From Hydrogenovibrio crunogenus (GTDB taxonomy: Bacteria > Pseudomonadota > Gammaproteobacteria > Thiomicrospirales > Thiomicrospiraceae): a stretch of 64,000 nucleotides of DNA. Shown in pieces: positions 40,680-50,442 of the stretch (the first letter of the stretch is position 1; each line of letters starts with the position of its first letter). The position numbers and the translations under genes are program-made. Below the pieces are notes generated by a model that ran no database searches, had not been told where the DNA came from, and was given only the letters and a program-made list of their open reading frames with translations. The stretch spans positions 1,364,001 through 1,428,000 of the forward strand of contig NZ_CP032096.1 in NCBI RefSeq assembly GCF_004786015.1. Direction: 5' to 3'.

Positions 40680-41433
40680 GACTAGACTGTTTTAAAAAGC
40701 TAACAAGTGATCCCAGCGTATCTCGCTCATCATTAATGGCATCGATTTCATAAATGGCTTCTTCTAATCGATACCCTGTACGATAGAGCGCTCGATAGGC
40801 TTTTTTAACCAAGTGAATCTGGTCTTTATCAAAGCCTCTGCGTTTTAACCCTTCAACATTTAAGCCTCTCGGGCCTGCAAGATTACCTGAAACAGTGACA
40901 AAGTTAGGCACATCTTGATTAATAACACTTCCCATGCCACAAAAAGAGTGCTCTCCAATATTACAAAATTGGTGTACTAACGTATAGCCTCCTAAGATAG
41001 CCCAGTCATTTACAATCACATGTCCAGCAAGGGCAGAAGCATTCGCAAAAATGGCATGATTTCCAATAACACAATCATGAGCAATATGAACACCAGCCAT
41101 TACCCAATTATCATTACCGATAGTGGTTTCACCTCGGTCTTGTGCTGTACCGCGATTAACCGTTACATTTTCTCTAAATGTATTATTATCACCAATCGTT
41201 AAACGAGTGGGTTCATCAGCATATTTCTTATCTTGCGGAGCAGCGCCTATAGAACAGAATTGATAAAAACGATTATTATTTCCAATCGTTGTTGGTCCTG
41301 ATATAACGACATGGGGACCAATAACAGAACCAGACCCAATCGATACATCCGCCTCAATAATTGAATAAGCGCCGATTTCGACATCTTCTCCAATTGTTGC
41401 ACTAGGATCCACAATGGCTGTTGAATGAATCAC
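40663..41433 (-). CDS. lpxA: UDP-N-acetylglucosamine acyltransferase
   Basis: 256 residues. A left-handed beta-helix of hexapeptide repeats is visible over residues 1-180, with the catalytic His at residue 119 in HIAHDCVIGN (equivalent to His125 of E. coli). A helical C-terminus follows. It puts the first 3-hydroxyacyl chain on UDP-GlcNAc in lipid A synthesis. It sits between fabZ and lpxB. Confidence 0.97.
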   Translation of the reverse strand: MIHSTAIVDPSATIGEDVEIGAYSIIEADVSIGSGSVIGPHVVISGPTTIGNNNRFYQFCSIGAAPQDKKYADEPTRLTIGDNNTFRENVTVNRGTAQDRGETTIGNDNWVMAGVHIAHDCVIGNHAIFANASALAGHVIVNDWAILGGYTLVHQFCNIGEHSFCGMGSVINQDVPNFVTVSGNLAGPRGLNVEGLKRRGFDKDQIHLVKKAYRALYRTGYRLEEAIYEIDAINDERDTLGSLVSFLKQSSRGIVR

Positions 41434-41463
41434 ATTTAACCCTTTCTATCTTTATTTACTTAA

Positions 41464-41910
41464 TTAAACTTTACGTTCAGCACACAACATATCACAAGAA
41501 GCGATTAATTTACCATCAACACTGGTTGTACATTCAAACTTCCAGATGCCTTTTTTATTGTTCACGGTTTTCACTTCAAATTCCAGCTTGTCACCAGGAA
41601 TGGCTGGTTTCCTAAAACGACAATTATCAACCGCTGCAAGGTAATACATTGAGGTACCATCAGGTTTAACTTCTTGTGTTTTAAAAGCAAGAATACCTGT
41701 ACATTGCGCCATCGCTTCAATAATCATAACGCCTGGCATGATAGGATTATCAGGAAAATGTCCCGTGAACTGCGGCTCATTATAAGTCACGTTTTTATAG
41801 GCTTTTAAGGATTCGCCCGATTTAAATTCAGTCACACGATCTACTAATAAAAAAGGATATCTATGAGGAAGATATTCAAATATTTCTTTTACATTCAACA
41901 TGTTAGTCAT
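41464..41910 (-). CDS. fabZ: 3-hydroxyacyl-ACP dehydratase FabZ
   Basis: 148 residues in the hot-dog fold. The catalytic His51 is in [12 protein letters not shown] and Glu65 in IIEAMAQ. It dehydrates 3-hydroxyacyl-ACP in fatty-acid elongation, competing with LpxA and LpxD for the same acyl-ACP pool. Overlaps the end of lpxD by eight bases, showing coupling. Confidence 0.97.
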   Translation of the reverse strand: MTNMLNVKEIFEYLPHRYPFLLVDRVTEFKSGESLKAYKNVTYNEPQFTGHFPDNPIMPGVMIIEAMAQCTGILAFKTQEVKPDGTSMYYLAAVDNCRFRKPAIPGDKLEFEVKTVNNKKGIWKFECTTSVDGKLIASCDMLCAERKV

Positions 41911-42946
41911 TTTCCAATTTAGATTTTAATTCTTGTAGTTCTTTTTCTAAGTGTTTTATCTTTTGAGCCATTTTATTCAGTCCTTTCGACCGAACCATAT
42001 TTTTTTGCCATTCTGGTGTTGGAATCGCTGGAAAACCAGAATAACTTCCTGGTTCTTTAATACTATGTGTTACACCTGATTTTGCAGCAAAATAGCTTTT
42101 GTCGGTAATGGAAATATGACCATTAATACCTGCCTGCCCAGCAAAAACGCAATATTTCCCAACAGTGGTACTCCCCGCAAAACCAACTTGGCTAGCAATT
42201 GCCGACCCATAACCGATTGAAACATTATGGGCAATATGAACCAAGCTATCAATAATACAATTTGATTCAATAACAGTGTCATTTATGGCACCGCGATGGA
42301 TATTTGCATTCACTCCCACAAAAACTCGGTCTCCAATCACAACTCGACCAATTTGTGGAATTTTATGCCATTCTCCTTGTTCATTAGCAAAACCAAAGCC
42401 CTGTCCACCTATGACACAGCCAGGATCCAAGTAAACTTCTTTACCGATTATACAGTCATGCATCACTGTAACATTGGCAACTAAACGCGTCTTTTGACCG
42501 ATGACGGCGTCATCCAACACAACCGATCCTGGACCAATAAAACAATGATCTTCAATCGTGACTCTTTTTCCAATAACCACATTTTCACCAATCCATGCTG
42601 ATTCTGCAACTTTGGCAGAATCATCCACAACCGCAGAAGCATGAATGCCTGCTGAAAAACTTTCTGGGTTAAGCAACTGAGACACTTTAGCAAAAGCAAA
42701 ATATGGATTGTCAACCAACAAGCGCGTCGTGGTGGTTAGGCTTTCAAATTTCGGATTGATCAAAACGACACCTGCAGAAGTTGTCTCCAACTCATGGAGT
42801 CGTTTTGAATCGGATAAAAAACTGATGTGATTTTGCTGTGCTTCTACCAAGCCTGATACTTGGTCGACATTAATAGAATCATCACCTTTTAATTCGACGT
42901 CGATGCCTGCTTCTTTAAGGTAATTTACAATATTTTTTAACTTCAA
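41903..42946 (-). CDS. lpxD: UDP-3-O-acylglucosamine N-acyltransferase
   Basis: 347 residues: a UDP-binding N-terminal domain (about 1-100), a long hexapeptide beta-helix (about 105-310) with the catalytic His region [12 protein letters not shown], and a C-terminal coiled coil ([13 protein letters not shown]). It adds the second 3-hydroxyacyl chain in lipid A synthesis. It is 17 bp downstream of skp. Confidence 0.97.
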   Translation of the reverse strand: MKLKNIVNYLKEAGIDVELKGDDSINVDQVSGLVEAQQNHISFLSDSKRLHELETTSAGVVLINPKFESLTTTTRLLVDNPYFAFAKVSQLLNPESFSAGIHASAVVDDSAKVAESAWIGENVVIGKRVTIEDHCFIGPGSVVLDDAVIGQKTRLVANVTVMHDCIIGKEVYLDPGCVIGGQGFGFANEQGEWHKIPQIGRVVIGDRVFVGVNANIHRGAINDTVIESNCIIDSLVHIAHNVSIGYGSAIASQVGFAGSTTVGKYCVFAGQAGINGHISITDKSYFAAKSGVTHSIKEPGSYSGFPAIPTPEWQKNMVRSKGLNKMAQKIKHLEKELQELKSKLEND

Positions 42947-42963
42947 ATTAAACGCTCAACTTA

Positions 42964-43497
42964 TTATTTATTAAAGTTAGCACGTTTTTTTCGATACTCT
43001 TTTTCAAGATATTCTAAAACTTCCTGTGTAACATCCAAGCGATTGTTGGTATAAGCAATCCCTTCATATAGTATCAAATCGAACTTCTGCTGCTTGCCAA
43101 TTTCTTTAATGGCTTGATTCACTAAGCTTTGAAGACTGGCCAACTCTTCATTCCGACGAATATTCACCAACTCTTGTATATCATTTCGTTTACGTTGAAT
43201 ATCTCTTGTCAGCATGCTGATTTCTCTTTCTGCAGCCACCTTCTGAGAGTCAGACAATATCAATTGATTTTTTTGATAATCTTGTTGTTTTTTTTCAAGT
43301 TGCTTCGCTAATTTTTTCAACTCGGTTTGCTGAGGACCGAACTCTTTTTCTAGGTTCTTACCAGCTGCCTGCGCTTGTGGGGCCTTTTCCAATAACAAAC
43401 CTACATTAACCACACCTAATTTAACGGGTTCCGCTAGCGACTGGCTTGATAAAATGGTTAAAACACCCGCTAAAAAAACCTTTAGCAACTTACGCAT
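42964..43497 (-). CDS. skp: Periplasmic OmpH/Skp-type chaperone
   Basis: 177 residues with a signal peptide (KLLKVFLAGVLTILSSQSLA, cleavage near residue 22). The rest is mostly long helices forming the tentacle arms (about residues 45-140), with the conserved VNVGLLLEKAPQAQ start. Skp holds unfolded outer-membrane proteins on their way to BamA. It is between bamA and lpxD, the standard position. Confidence 0.93.
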   Translation of the reverse strand: MRKLLKVFLAGVLTILSSQSLAEPVKLGVVNVGLLLEKAPQAQAAGKNLEKEFGPQQTELKKLAKQLEKKQQDYQKNQLILSDSQKVAAEREISMLTRDIQRKRNDIQELVNIRRNEELASLQSLVNQAIKEIGKQQKFDLILYEGIAYTNNRLDVTQEVLEYLEKEYRKKRANFNK

Positions 43498-43609
43498 AAA
43501 AACGATCCTTACGAAAAAATATATATGGAAATTATTGTATCCGATTTAATAAAATTTTTTAATCATTTTACTGATCTATTCACTTCTACCCAGCGGTTTA
43601 AAACCATCC

Positions 43610-45901
43610 TTACATCGGAACACCTAAGTTAAATTGGAAAACTTGTGTTCTATCGGTATCTTGATAATTAAGCGCTTTAGCCAAACTAAATGCTAAAGGT
43701 CCAACCGGTGTAATCCAAGCAACCCCTAACCCTGCTGCTGACCTAAATTCAGGTAATTTGACGGCACTTGCATCACTAAAGACATTCCCAGCATCCACAA
43801 AAAGACTCAAGCGTAAATTTCCAGAATCTTCAACAAAGGGCATCGGGAAAGTCACTTCTGCATTTGTCACAATTCTTAGACTCCCCCCTATAGGGTCCGT
43901 TGAACCATCGATTGTGGCATCATATCTTGGGCCCAAAGAATTTGGCTCAAACCCTCTAACGGTTCCAATTCCACCCGCATAAAAGTTTTCATAAAAGGGC
44001 AACTCGTCATGATCACCATAACCATCTCCATAAGCCACATCCCCTTTAAGCCTTAGCGTAAAATATTGTGAAAGTGGTTGGTACAGGGTTTCTTCTAAAT
44101 ACAACTTATAAAAAGAAACATCAGAATTTGTAGGCATCACCAACTCACCACTCACACTGGTTCTCTGGCCATCGGTAGGAAAGTAGAAAGCATTTTTAGT
44201 ATCATAACTCCAGCCCATGGTATAGCGAACAGAATTAAAGTGACGGCCATAATTACTGGTATATGTCTTACAGGCTGTAAATGTATCAATACATTTTAGA
44301 GTTTGATCATCAAACTTCAAACCATAACTCAAGCTACTCCACTCACTGGTTGGATAACCGACATTCACTCTTAACCCGTAGTTATTCGTTGTATAGTTTG
44401 ATACATTTAACTCTTGGGCATCGATTTCACGATAATAAAGCCCACCACCCAATGAAACGCCATCTGCGGTGAAGTATGGGTTTGTCACACCGATGTCAGC
44501 AGACTTGGTAGAGGCACTATAAGTTCCATTCACATTGGCCCGATAACCTGACCCGATCACATTTCGCTCAGTCACCCCAATAGTGAAACTGATACCATCC
44601 AGCTGAGAATACCCTATACCGGCATTAAAGGCACCAGTTGACTGTTCTTCCACTTTCACTACAAGATCAACCTGATCTTTTGAAATACGATCCGTATCAA
44701 CCTTAGCCGTTTTAAAATACCCTAAACGATTAAGGCGGGTATTGGAGCGACGCACTGCCTTCAATGAATAAGGAGCGTTTTCAAACTGGCGTAATTCTCT
44801 TCGAATCACATAATCTCTCGTCCGGGTATTCCCTTCAATACGGATACGTCGAACATAAACACGGCTTTTCGGTTCGATCCGGAAATCCAAGGACACTAGA
44901 CGATTATTCTTATCAAGCTGGGTAATGGGTTCGATTTCAGCAAATGCATACCCCTCTTCACTCAGACGGTCACGAATCGCATTCACCGTTGCGACAATCT
45001 GACTTCTTGAAAAGAAATCCCCCTCATGAATTTTCAACAAGCTCTTCAGTTCATCTTGTTTAACAATGGTTTCTCCGGTGAATTTTATGTCTGAAACGGT
45101 ATACTGCACGCCTTCTTTCATATTGATAGTAATATAGACCTGCGTTTTATCCAAAGACAAACTCACTTGAGACGACGCCACTTTAAACTCCGCAAACCCT
45201 CGGTCCATATAATAGGAACGTAAAGTTTCGATATCGGATTGTAGCTTCGGTTTTGCATACTTATCAGAGTCACCTATGATTGCGGATTCTGATAGCAATA
45301 AATTTCCTTTTAGGCGTGCATCATCATAAGTTTTATTGCCCACCAAAGTAATTCGACCAATACTGGCGGGCTTTCCTTCTTCGACTTTGATTTCAAGAGA
45401 CACACGGTTACGAGGTAACTCTTTGACTTGAATATCAATTTCAGCTGCATAATACCCTTGGTTTTGGTAACGCCTTCTTAAATCCAGGATGATGCGTTCC
45501 ATCTGGGTGTCATTAAAGATACGCCCTTTTTTAACGCCCATCGTATTCAGAGCTTGTGTCATATCTTCTGTTTTAATCAGCTCATTACCTTCAATACTGA
45601 TATCTGCAATAGAAGGTCGTTCAAGCACTCTAATTTTTAAAATACCATCTGCTTCTTGAAAGAAAGCAATATCTCTAAAAAATCCAGTTTGATAAAGCGC
45701 TTGAATACTTTTTTGCACTTTCGAGCGGGAAAGCTCATCCCCTACTTCAATCGGTAAATAACTACGAACCGTTTCAAAACTGATTCGTTGATTTCCTTCT
45801 ATTTGGATCTTATTAATTTGAAAATCCGACGCCTTCACAACAGAGAGATTAAAGAGCAGTAAGAATGCAAGAAGAGAAGATTGAAGAAACTGTTTAACCA
45901 T
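43610..45901 (-). CDS. bamA: Outer-membrane assembly factor BamA
   Basis: 763 residues from the ATG at 45901, which begins a normal signal peptide (FLQSSLLAFLLLFNLSVVKA); a start at 45934 would add 11 residues before it. Five POTRA repeats (about 25-420) and a C-terminal 16-strand beta barrel (about 430-763) follow; the VRGF-like motif of loop 6 appears in GIGTVRGFEPNSLG. The last residue is a Met after the hydrophobic FNLGVP. It inserts beta-barrel proteins into the outer membrane. Its start overlaps the end of rseP by eight bases. Confidence 0.96.
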   Translation of the reverse strand: MVKQFLQSSLLAFLLLFNLSVVKASDFQINKIQIEGNQRISFETVRSYLPIEVGDELSRSKVQKSIQALYQTGFFRDIAFFQEADGILKIRVLERPSIADISIEGNELIKTEDMTQALNTMGVKKGRIFNDTQMERIILDLRRRYQNQGYYAAEIDIQVKELPRNRVSLEIKVEEGKPASIGRITLVGNKTYDDARLKGNLLLSESAIIGDSDKYAKPKLQSDIETLRSYYMDRGFAEFKVASSQVSLSLDKTQVYITINMKEGVQYTVSDIKFTGETIVKQDELKSLLKIHEGDFFSRSQIVATVNAIRDRLSEEGYAFAEIEPITQLDKNNRLVSLDFRIEPKSRVYVRRIRIEGNTRTRDYVIRRELRQFENAPYSLKAVRRSNTRLNRLGYFKTAKVDTDRISKDQVDLVVKVEEQSTGAFNAGIGYSQLDGISFTIGVTERNVIGSGYRANVNGTYSASTKSADIGVTNPYFTADGVSLGGGLYYREIDAQELNVSNYTTNNYGLRVNVGYPTSEWSSLSYGLKFDDQTLKCIDTFTACKTYTSNYGRHFNSVRYTMGWSYDTKNAFYFPTDGQRTSVSGELVMPTNSDVSFYKLYLEETLYQPLSQYFTLRLKGDVAYGDGYGDHDELPFYENFYAGGIGTVRGFEPNSLGPRYDATIDGSTDPIGGSLRIVTNAEVTFPMPFVEDSGNLRLSLFVDAGNVFSDASAVKLPEFRSAAGLGVAWITPVGPLAFSLAKALNYQDTDRTQVFQFNLGVPM

Positions 45902-47264
45902 TGGAAATTCGTACCACATCATTAAATAAAGCAAAAAAAGTAAGCATCAAGATGAGAACCACACCGACTTTTTGAGCCACCAGCTCAATCGATTCTTTGA
46001 CCGGCGTTCCCTTAATCATCTCAATGACATAAAAGAAGAGGTGTCCACCATCCAATACCGGAATGGGGAGTAAATTTAAAATCCCTAGGCTCAAACTCAA
46101 CAGCCCTAATAAACTCAAAAAAGCGACCCATCCATTTTGTAAAGCCTGTCCAGAAAACTCTGCAATACTAACAGGTCCGGAAAGGTTTTTAATTGAGACT
46201 TCACCCAAGACCATTCTTTTAATCATATTAACGGTCATATCAAGTAACGCTAAACTATGTGTCCAACCTTTTTGAATCGACTCCAATACACCATAAGAAA
46301 CAGAAACTTTATAATCACTTAACAGCGTTTCATCTAAAAAAACCGATGCGCCTAAACTACCAACTTTTTGGCCATTAAAACTTTTTTCATCTAGCTGAAC
46401 ATCTTTTTGAAAAACAACATCATTTCGTTTAAAAGATAACTGTACCTTTTCATTCGGATGCTTTTGAACATACGCCACAAACTGATTCCAGTTCTCTACA
46501 GATAAGTGATCAATCTGGAGAATCAGATCTCCTTTTTCAAGGCCCAGTCTTTCAGCTGGAGAATTAGGTAAGATTTGGTCAATCATGGCCGGCATTTCAG
46601 GATATTTCGGTTTAAACCCTAATACCGAAAGCCATTTCTGTTTGGGCGTATTAATATCGAGTTCTGACAAGGGTAAAAAAATCGTTTTCGTGACTTGAGT
46701 ATCAACAGAAACCAGTCCAACTTGTATCGCTTGCTGGTTATTAACCAATGCTTGCAGTACATTATGATAAACGTCTTTCCAATCCAGTACGTCTTTCCCG
46801 TTAACACGCTCAACTTGCCAGGCCTGGTGGTTATTGGGTAAGGATTTTGATAAAACGGAATGTTGTGAAACTTCTTCAAAAACGGGCTTTAACCCAGTCA
46901 CGCCTGAAAAATAAATCAACGAAAAGGCAACCCAAGCAAAAAACAAATTCACTAACGGTCCAGCTGACACGACGGCAAAACGGCGATACACATTTTGCCG
47001 ATTAAAAGCTCTAGCCAAATCTTCTTGAGCTACATTCCCTTCACGCTCATCGGCAAACTTAACATAGCCACCCAAAGGAATGCTGCCAATTTGAAACTGT
47101 GTTTCGCCTTTCTGCTTAACATAAACGGGCTTACCAAACCCAATAGAAAAGTGCGTCACTTTAATATTAAACAGCTTAGCAACAATATAATGACCCCATT
47201 CATGAATGGTCACCAATAATCCCATTGCAATAATGAAACCGATAATGGACCAAAATAATGTCAT
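45894..47264 (-). CDS. rseP: Intramembrane site-2 metalloprotease RseP
   Basis: 456 residues. The HExxH motif is His21-Glu-Trp-Gly-His25 in a first membrane helix; two PDZ domains lie in the middle, and PVLDGGHLFFY near the C-terminus carries the third metal ligand Asp. I prefer the ATG at 47264, which overlaps the cdsA stop by one base and has a GGGTGG ribosome-binding site; upstream ATGs would add up to six residues. RseP cleaves RseA to release sigma-E. cdsA directly precedes it, with no dxr between. Confidence 0.94.
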   Translation of the reverse strand: MTLFWSIIGFIIAMGLLVTIHEWGHYIVAKLFNIKVTHFSIGFGKPVYVKQKGETQFQIGSIPLGGYVKFADEREGNVAQEDLARAFNRQNVYRRFAVVSAGPLVNLFFAWVAFSLIYFSGVTGLKPVFEEVSQHSVLSKSLPNNHQAWQVERVNGKDVLDWKDVYHNVLQALVNNQQAIQVGLVSVDTQVTKTIFLPLSELDINTPKQKWLSVLGFKPKYPEMPAMIDQILPNSPAERLGLEKGDLILQIDHLSVENWNQFVAYVQKHPNEKVQLSFKRNDVVFQKDVQLDEKSFNGQKVGSLGASVFLDETLLSDYKVSVSYGVLESIQKGWTHSLALLDMTVNMIKRMVLGEVSIKNLSGPVSIAEFSGQALQNGWVAFLSLLGLLSLSLGILNLLPIPVLDGGHLFFYVIEMIKGTPVKESIELVAQKVGVVLILMLTFFALFNDVVRISNG

Positions 47265-48073
47265 CAGACCACCCATTGCCATACAAAATAAAACATAGGA
47301 AGAGCAACCAACAAGCTATCAGCACGATCTAACACACCACCATGTCCAGGCAATAACTGACTGCTGTCTTTAAGATTGGCTTGACGCTTCAAGAGACTTT
47401 CAAATAAATCCCCAAAGATTGAGAAAAGCCCTATCGCTGTAAAAACCAAAGCGGTGCTCAAAAAAGAAGTTTGCAGCGCAGGCTGAAGGATAGACAAACC
47501 AATTAAAGCAATTAAAAACGCAAGTAGCCCGCCACCGTAAACACCTTCCCAAGTTTTACCAGGGCTGACATGATGAGCCAGCTTATGTCGACCAAAACGC
47601 CTACCTGAAAAATAAGCTCCGGTATCAATGGCCCAGATCACAAACAAACTTAACAGCACAATGCCTGCTGAATATTCGCTGACAAAAAACAGCAAAACAC
47701 TGCCAAAGTTCATTATGACCAAAAGACCTAATAATAAAATTATTAAACGGTTTCGAATTTGAAAATGCCCTGCACGGCGCTGATATAAAACCACCGTCAT
47801 CGCCATAATAAGCATAACCAGCAATGTTAACAGCATGAATACCCCAGAACTGCCAACAAACTTAACGCCAACAAAGACAAGAGTTGCCACAACAGCACTA
47901 TATAACACACGAGGAATGATTTTCTCGGAACCTGTAAACCCAAACCACTCCCAAGCTGAGATAAAGCTCACACCGAGTGCAAAAAGTAACCAGGCCTGGT
48001 CATTGTTAGCCCATAATAAGCCAGCCACCAATAAAAATAACAGACTGGCGGTGATGACACGTTGCATTAACAT
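47264..48073 (-). CDS. cdsA: Phosphatidate cytidylyltransferase
   Basis: 269 residues, with about seven to eight membrane segments. The C-terminal signature FGDLFESLLKRQANLKDSS and GGVLDRADSL is complete. It makes CDP-diacylglycerol from phosphatidate and CTP for phospholipid synthesis. It overlaps the end of uppS by seven bases and the start of rseP by one. An exact CCAGGCCTGG copy (47990-47999) encodes a Gln-Ala-Trp near the N-terminus. Confidence 0.95.
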   Translation of the reverse strand: MLMQRVITASLLFLLVAGLLWANNDQAWLLFALGVSFISAWEWFGFTGSEKIIPRVLYSAVVATLVFVGVKFVGSSGVFMLLTLLVMLIMAMTVVLYQRRAGHFQIRNRLIILLLGLLVIMNFGSVLLFFVSEYSAGIVLLSLFVIWAIDTGAYFSGRRFGRHKLAHHVSPGKTWEGVYGGGLLAFLIALIGLSILQPALQTSFLSTALVFTAIGLFSIFGDLFESLLKRQANLKDSSQLLPGHGGVLDRADSLLVALPMFYFVWQWVV

Positions 48074-48801
48074 TGGGCTACCTGCTCACTTGTTTTGCCA
48101 AAACGTCTTTCTCTTTGTTGAAAAGACGCTATTGCACGATCAATCGATTCTTCATTAAAATCCGGCCAGAGTTCATCACAGAAATAAAACTCAGCGTACG
48201 CCATTTGCCAAATTAGGAAGTTACTGATTCTTTGCTCCCCACCTGTACGGATCAGCAAATCTGGCACAGGCTGATCAGCTAAAGAAATATAATGACAAAT
48301 ATCCGATTCCGACAGGTCTGACACCTCTTTGGTTGGATTCGCTTGATGCCACCTTTTTACCGCATCTACGACATCCCAACGCCCGCCATAGTTAGCGGCA
48401 ATATTCAAAGTCAAACCGGTATTATTTTCGGTCAGCTGTTCCGCTTGTACGATATGCGCTTGTATCTCTTCATTAAAGGCATCTCGGTCACCAATAATCC
48501 GCAAACGCACCTGGTTTTCATGAAGTTTAGAGACCTCTTTTTGTAAAGCTTTTAAAAAAAGCCCCATCAATTTATTCACTTCCTCTTCAGGTCGCTTCCA
48601 ATTTTCCGTGCTGAAAGCAAACAAAGTTAACGAATCCACTCCCAGTTCTGCGCACCGACTCACCACCCGCTTAACAGCATTCAACCCTTTTTGATGCCCT
48701 ACAAAACGAGGTAACATCCGTTTTTTTGCCCAGCGTCCATTACCATCCATAATAATGGCAATATGCTTTGGAATAGTGGGAGAAGTGGATTTAGAGCTCA
48801 A
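48067..48801 (-). CDS. uppS: Undecaprenyl diphosphate synthase
   Basis: 244 residues. The catalytic Asp19 is in IIMDGNGRWAKKR, and SLTLFAFSTENW and PDLLIRTGGEQRISNFLIWQ motifs are typical of cis-prenyltransferases. It makes C55-PP for peptidoglycan and O-antigen. It overlaps cdsA and begins about 120 bp downstream of frr, after a terminator. Confidence 0.97.
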   Translation of the reverse strand: MSSKSTSPTIPKHIAIIMDGNGRWAKKRMLPRFVGHQKGLNAVKRVVSRCAELGVDSLTLFAFSTENWKRPEEEVNKLMGLFLKALQKEVSKLHENQVRLRIIGDRDAFNEEIQAHIVQAEQLTENNTGLTLNIAANYGGRWDVVDAVKRWHQANPTKEVSDLSESDICHYISLADQPVPDLLIRTGGEQRISNFLIWQMAYAEFYFCDELWPDFNEESIDRAIASFQQRERRFGKTSEQVAQC

Positions 48802-48830
48802 AAATTATCCTAAACGTTCATTACTTAAAC

Positions 48831-48867
48831 AAAAACGGCCTCTCAAGGCTTTCGCCAAGACAGGCCG
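48831..48867 (-). terminator. Intrinsic terminator downstream of frr
   Basis: On the minus strand CGGCCTGTCTTGGC and its partner GCCTTGAGAGGCCG close around a GAAA tetraloop, with two mismatches; a T-run follows (48831-48835). It would separate frr from the uppS-cdsA-rseP group. Confidence 0.85.
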
Positions 48868-48918
48868 CTGTCTACAACACATCATGTAATTATGCCGTAA
48901 AAACAAAAGAATTTCAGC

Positions 48919-49476
48919 CTAAATTTCCATCAAGCTTTCTTCTTTCTTAGCAAGCATTTGATCTACTTGAGAAACATGCTCGTCCGTTGCTTTTTGAATC
49001 TGATCTTCTGCTTGGCGAAGCTCATCATCGGTAATATCTTTATCTTTATTGAGATTTTTAAAATCAGCATTCGCGTCACGTCGAATATTACGGATTGCCA
49101 CTTTGGTTTGCTCCGCTTCTGATTTAGCTAGCTTGATAAATTCTTTACGACGTTCTTCTGTTAAAGGCGGCATAGGGATACGCATCACATTACCTGTCGT
49201 CACTGGGTTAACGCCAATATCAGAAGTCATAATCGCCTTTTCGACCACAGACACCATTGACTGTTCCCACGGCTGAACCGTTAACGTTCGTGCATCTTCA
49301 ACGTTTACGTTTGCAACTTGGCTGACCGGCACTTCAGACCCGTAATAATCCACCTTAACCGCATCCAGAATACTTGGGTGCGCTCTGCCTGTACGGATTT
49401 TTGCAAAATTACTTTCTAAATTCTCAACCGATTTTGTCATCCGGTCATTTGCATCATCAAAAATTTCATCAATCAT
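48919..49476 (-). CDS. frr: Ribosome recycling factor
   Basis: 185 residues, the usual length, from the ATG at 49476, which follows AGGAGAAAAAC; a start at 49506 would add ten residues. [15 protein letters not shown] and the [16 protein letters not shown] motif are typical. It separates ribosomal subunits after termination with EF-G. It is 40 bp downstream of pyrH. Confidence 0.97.
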   Translation of the reverse strand: MIDEIFDDANDRMTKSVENLESNFAKIRTGRAHPSILDAVKVDYYGSEVPVSQVANVNVEDARTLTVQPWEQSMVSVVEKAIMTSDIGVNPVTTGNVMRIPMPPLTEERRKEFIKLAKSEAEQTKVAIRNIRRDANADFKNLNKDKDITDDELRQAEDQIQKATDEHVSQVDQMLAKKEESLMEI

Positions 49477-49515
49477 GTTTTTCTCTCCTGTGAATTCAAG
49501 CGTCAAACAGCTAAT

Positions 49516-50226
49516 TTAATGTACCAAGGTTCCTTCATCTTCACCTTTAACGATTCGAATAACGGCATCTTTCTTGAACATATCAAATACACGAATCGGC
49601 ATTTTGTGATCACGACATAAAACAAATGCCGTCATATCCATTACCTGTAAGTTTTTCTGAATGACATCATCATAAGTTAACTCAACCAAACGCTGGGCAC
49701 TTGAATCCTTGGCTGGATCCGCCGTATAAATTCCATCAACTTTCGTCGCTTTTAAAACGATATCTGCGTCAATCTCAATACCTCTCAAGGCAGCCGCTGT
49801 GTCTGTTGTAAAAAAAGGACTGCCCGTTCCTGCTGCAAAAATAGCTACCTGCCCTTCTGCCATCCCTTTTTTGACATGATTGGCATTAAACCCATGAGAG
49901 ACACCTTCAATCGCCATGGCTGAATAAACAACTGATGACATCCCCATATCTTCAATCACATCGCGGAGTGCCAAAGCATTGATCACTGTCGCCATCATCC
50001 CCATATGATCGCCTGTTGTACGCTGAATTCCAGCGCCTTCAATTTGAGCCCCTCTGAAAATATTGCCGCCGCCAACAACCAAACCGACTTCAACCCCCAA
50101 ATTACGCAAGGCTTTCACCTCTGAAACGACCTGACGCAACGTCTTAGAGTCCAAGCCAAATTGCCCTTGGCCCATCAAGGCTTCACCACTAAATTTCAAC
50201 AATACTCGAGCGTATTTTAACGACAT
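49516..50226 (-). CDS. pyrH: UMP kinase
   Basis: 236 residues. The amino-acid-kinase fold motif VLLKFSGEALMG, VVGGGNIFRG and MGMMATVINALALRDV segments are complete. It phosphorylates UMP to UDP. It is between tsf and frr in the conserved rpsB-tsf-pyrH-frr order, with a terminator in the gap to tsf. Confidence 0.97.
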   Translation of the reverse strand: MSLKYARVLLKFSGEALMGQGQFGLDSKTLRQVVSEVKALRNLGVEVGLVVGGGNIFRGAQIEGAGIQRTTGDHMGMMATVINALALRDVIEDMGMSSVVYSAMAIEGVSHGFNANHVKKGMAEGQVAIFAAGTGSPFFTTDTAAALRGIEIDADIVLKATKVDGIYTADPAKDSSAQRLVELTYDDVIQKNLQVMDMTAFVLCRDHKMPIRVFDMFKKDAVIRIVKGEDEGTLVH

Positions 50227-50324
50227 GCTATACCTTATACTTTCTTAAACTTATTTTGAAAACCAACTCAATGCAACGCATTATAAAGTGTCTTTCAAAA
50301 TAAGTTTTAAATTATAGTTAAAAA

Positions 50325-50361
50325 AAAACCATGATAAACAAGCTTTGCTTATCATGGTTTT
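50325..50361 (-). terminator. Intrinsic terminator downstream of tsf
   Basis: A perfect 13-bp stem AAAACCATGATAA and its complement, with an 11-base loop, in the tsf-pyrH gap. On the minus strand it ends in a long T-run (A-run at 50321-50328 on the plus strand). Confidence 0.88.
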
Positions 50362-50442
50362 AATTCAAAGATTTAAAACCTTTTTAGAAATGCGACATTT
50401 CTTTTTAAGCAAAATCAAAAATTTCGATTCAGAAATTCTGAC

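Noticed and set aside
44865-44885. A tRNA-like GGTTCGATCC string within bamA
   Set aside because: It is inside an intact coding frame and no cloverleaf can be drawn around it.
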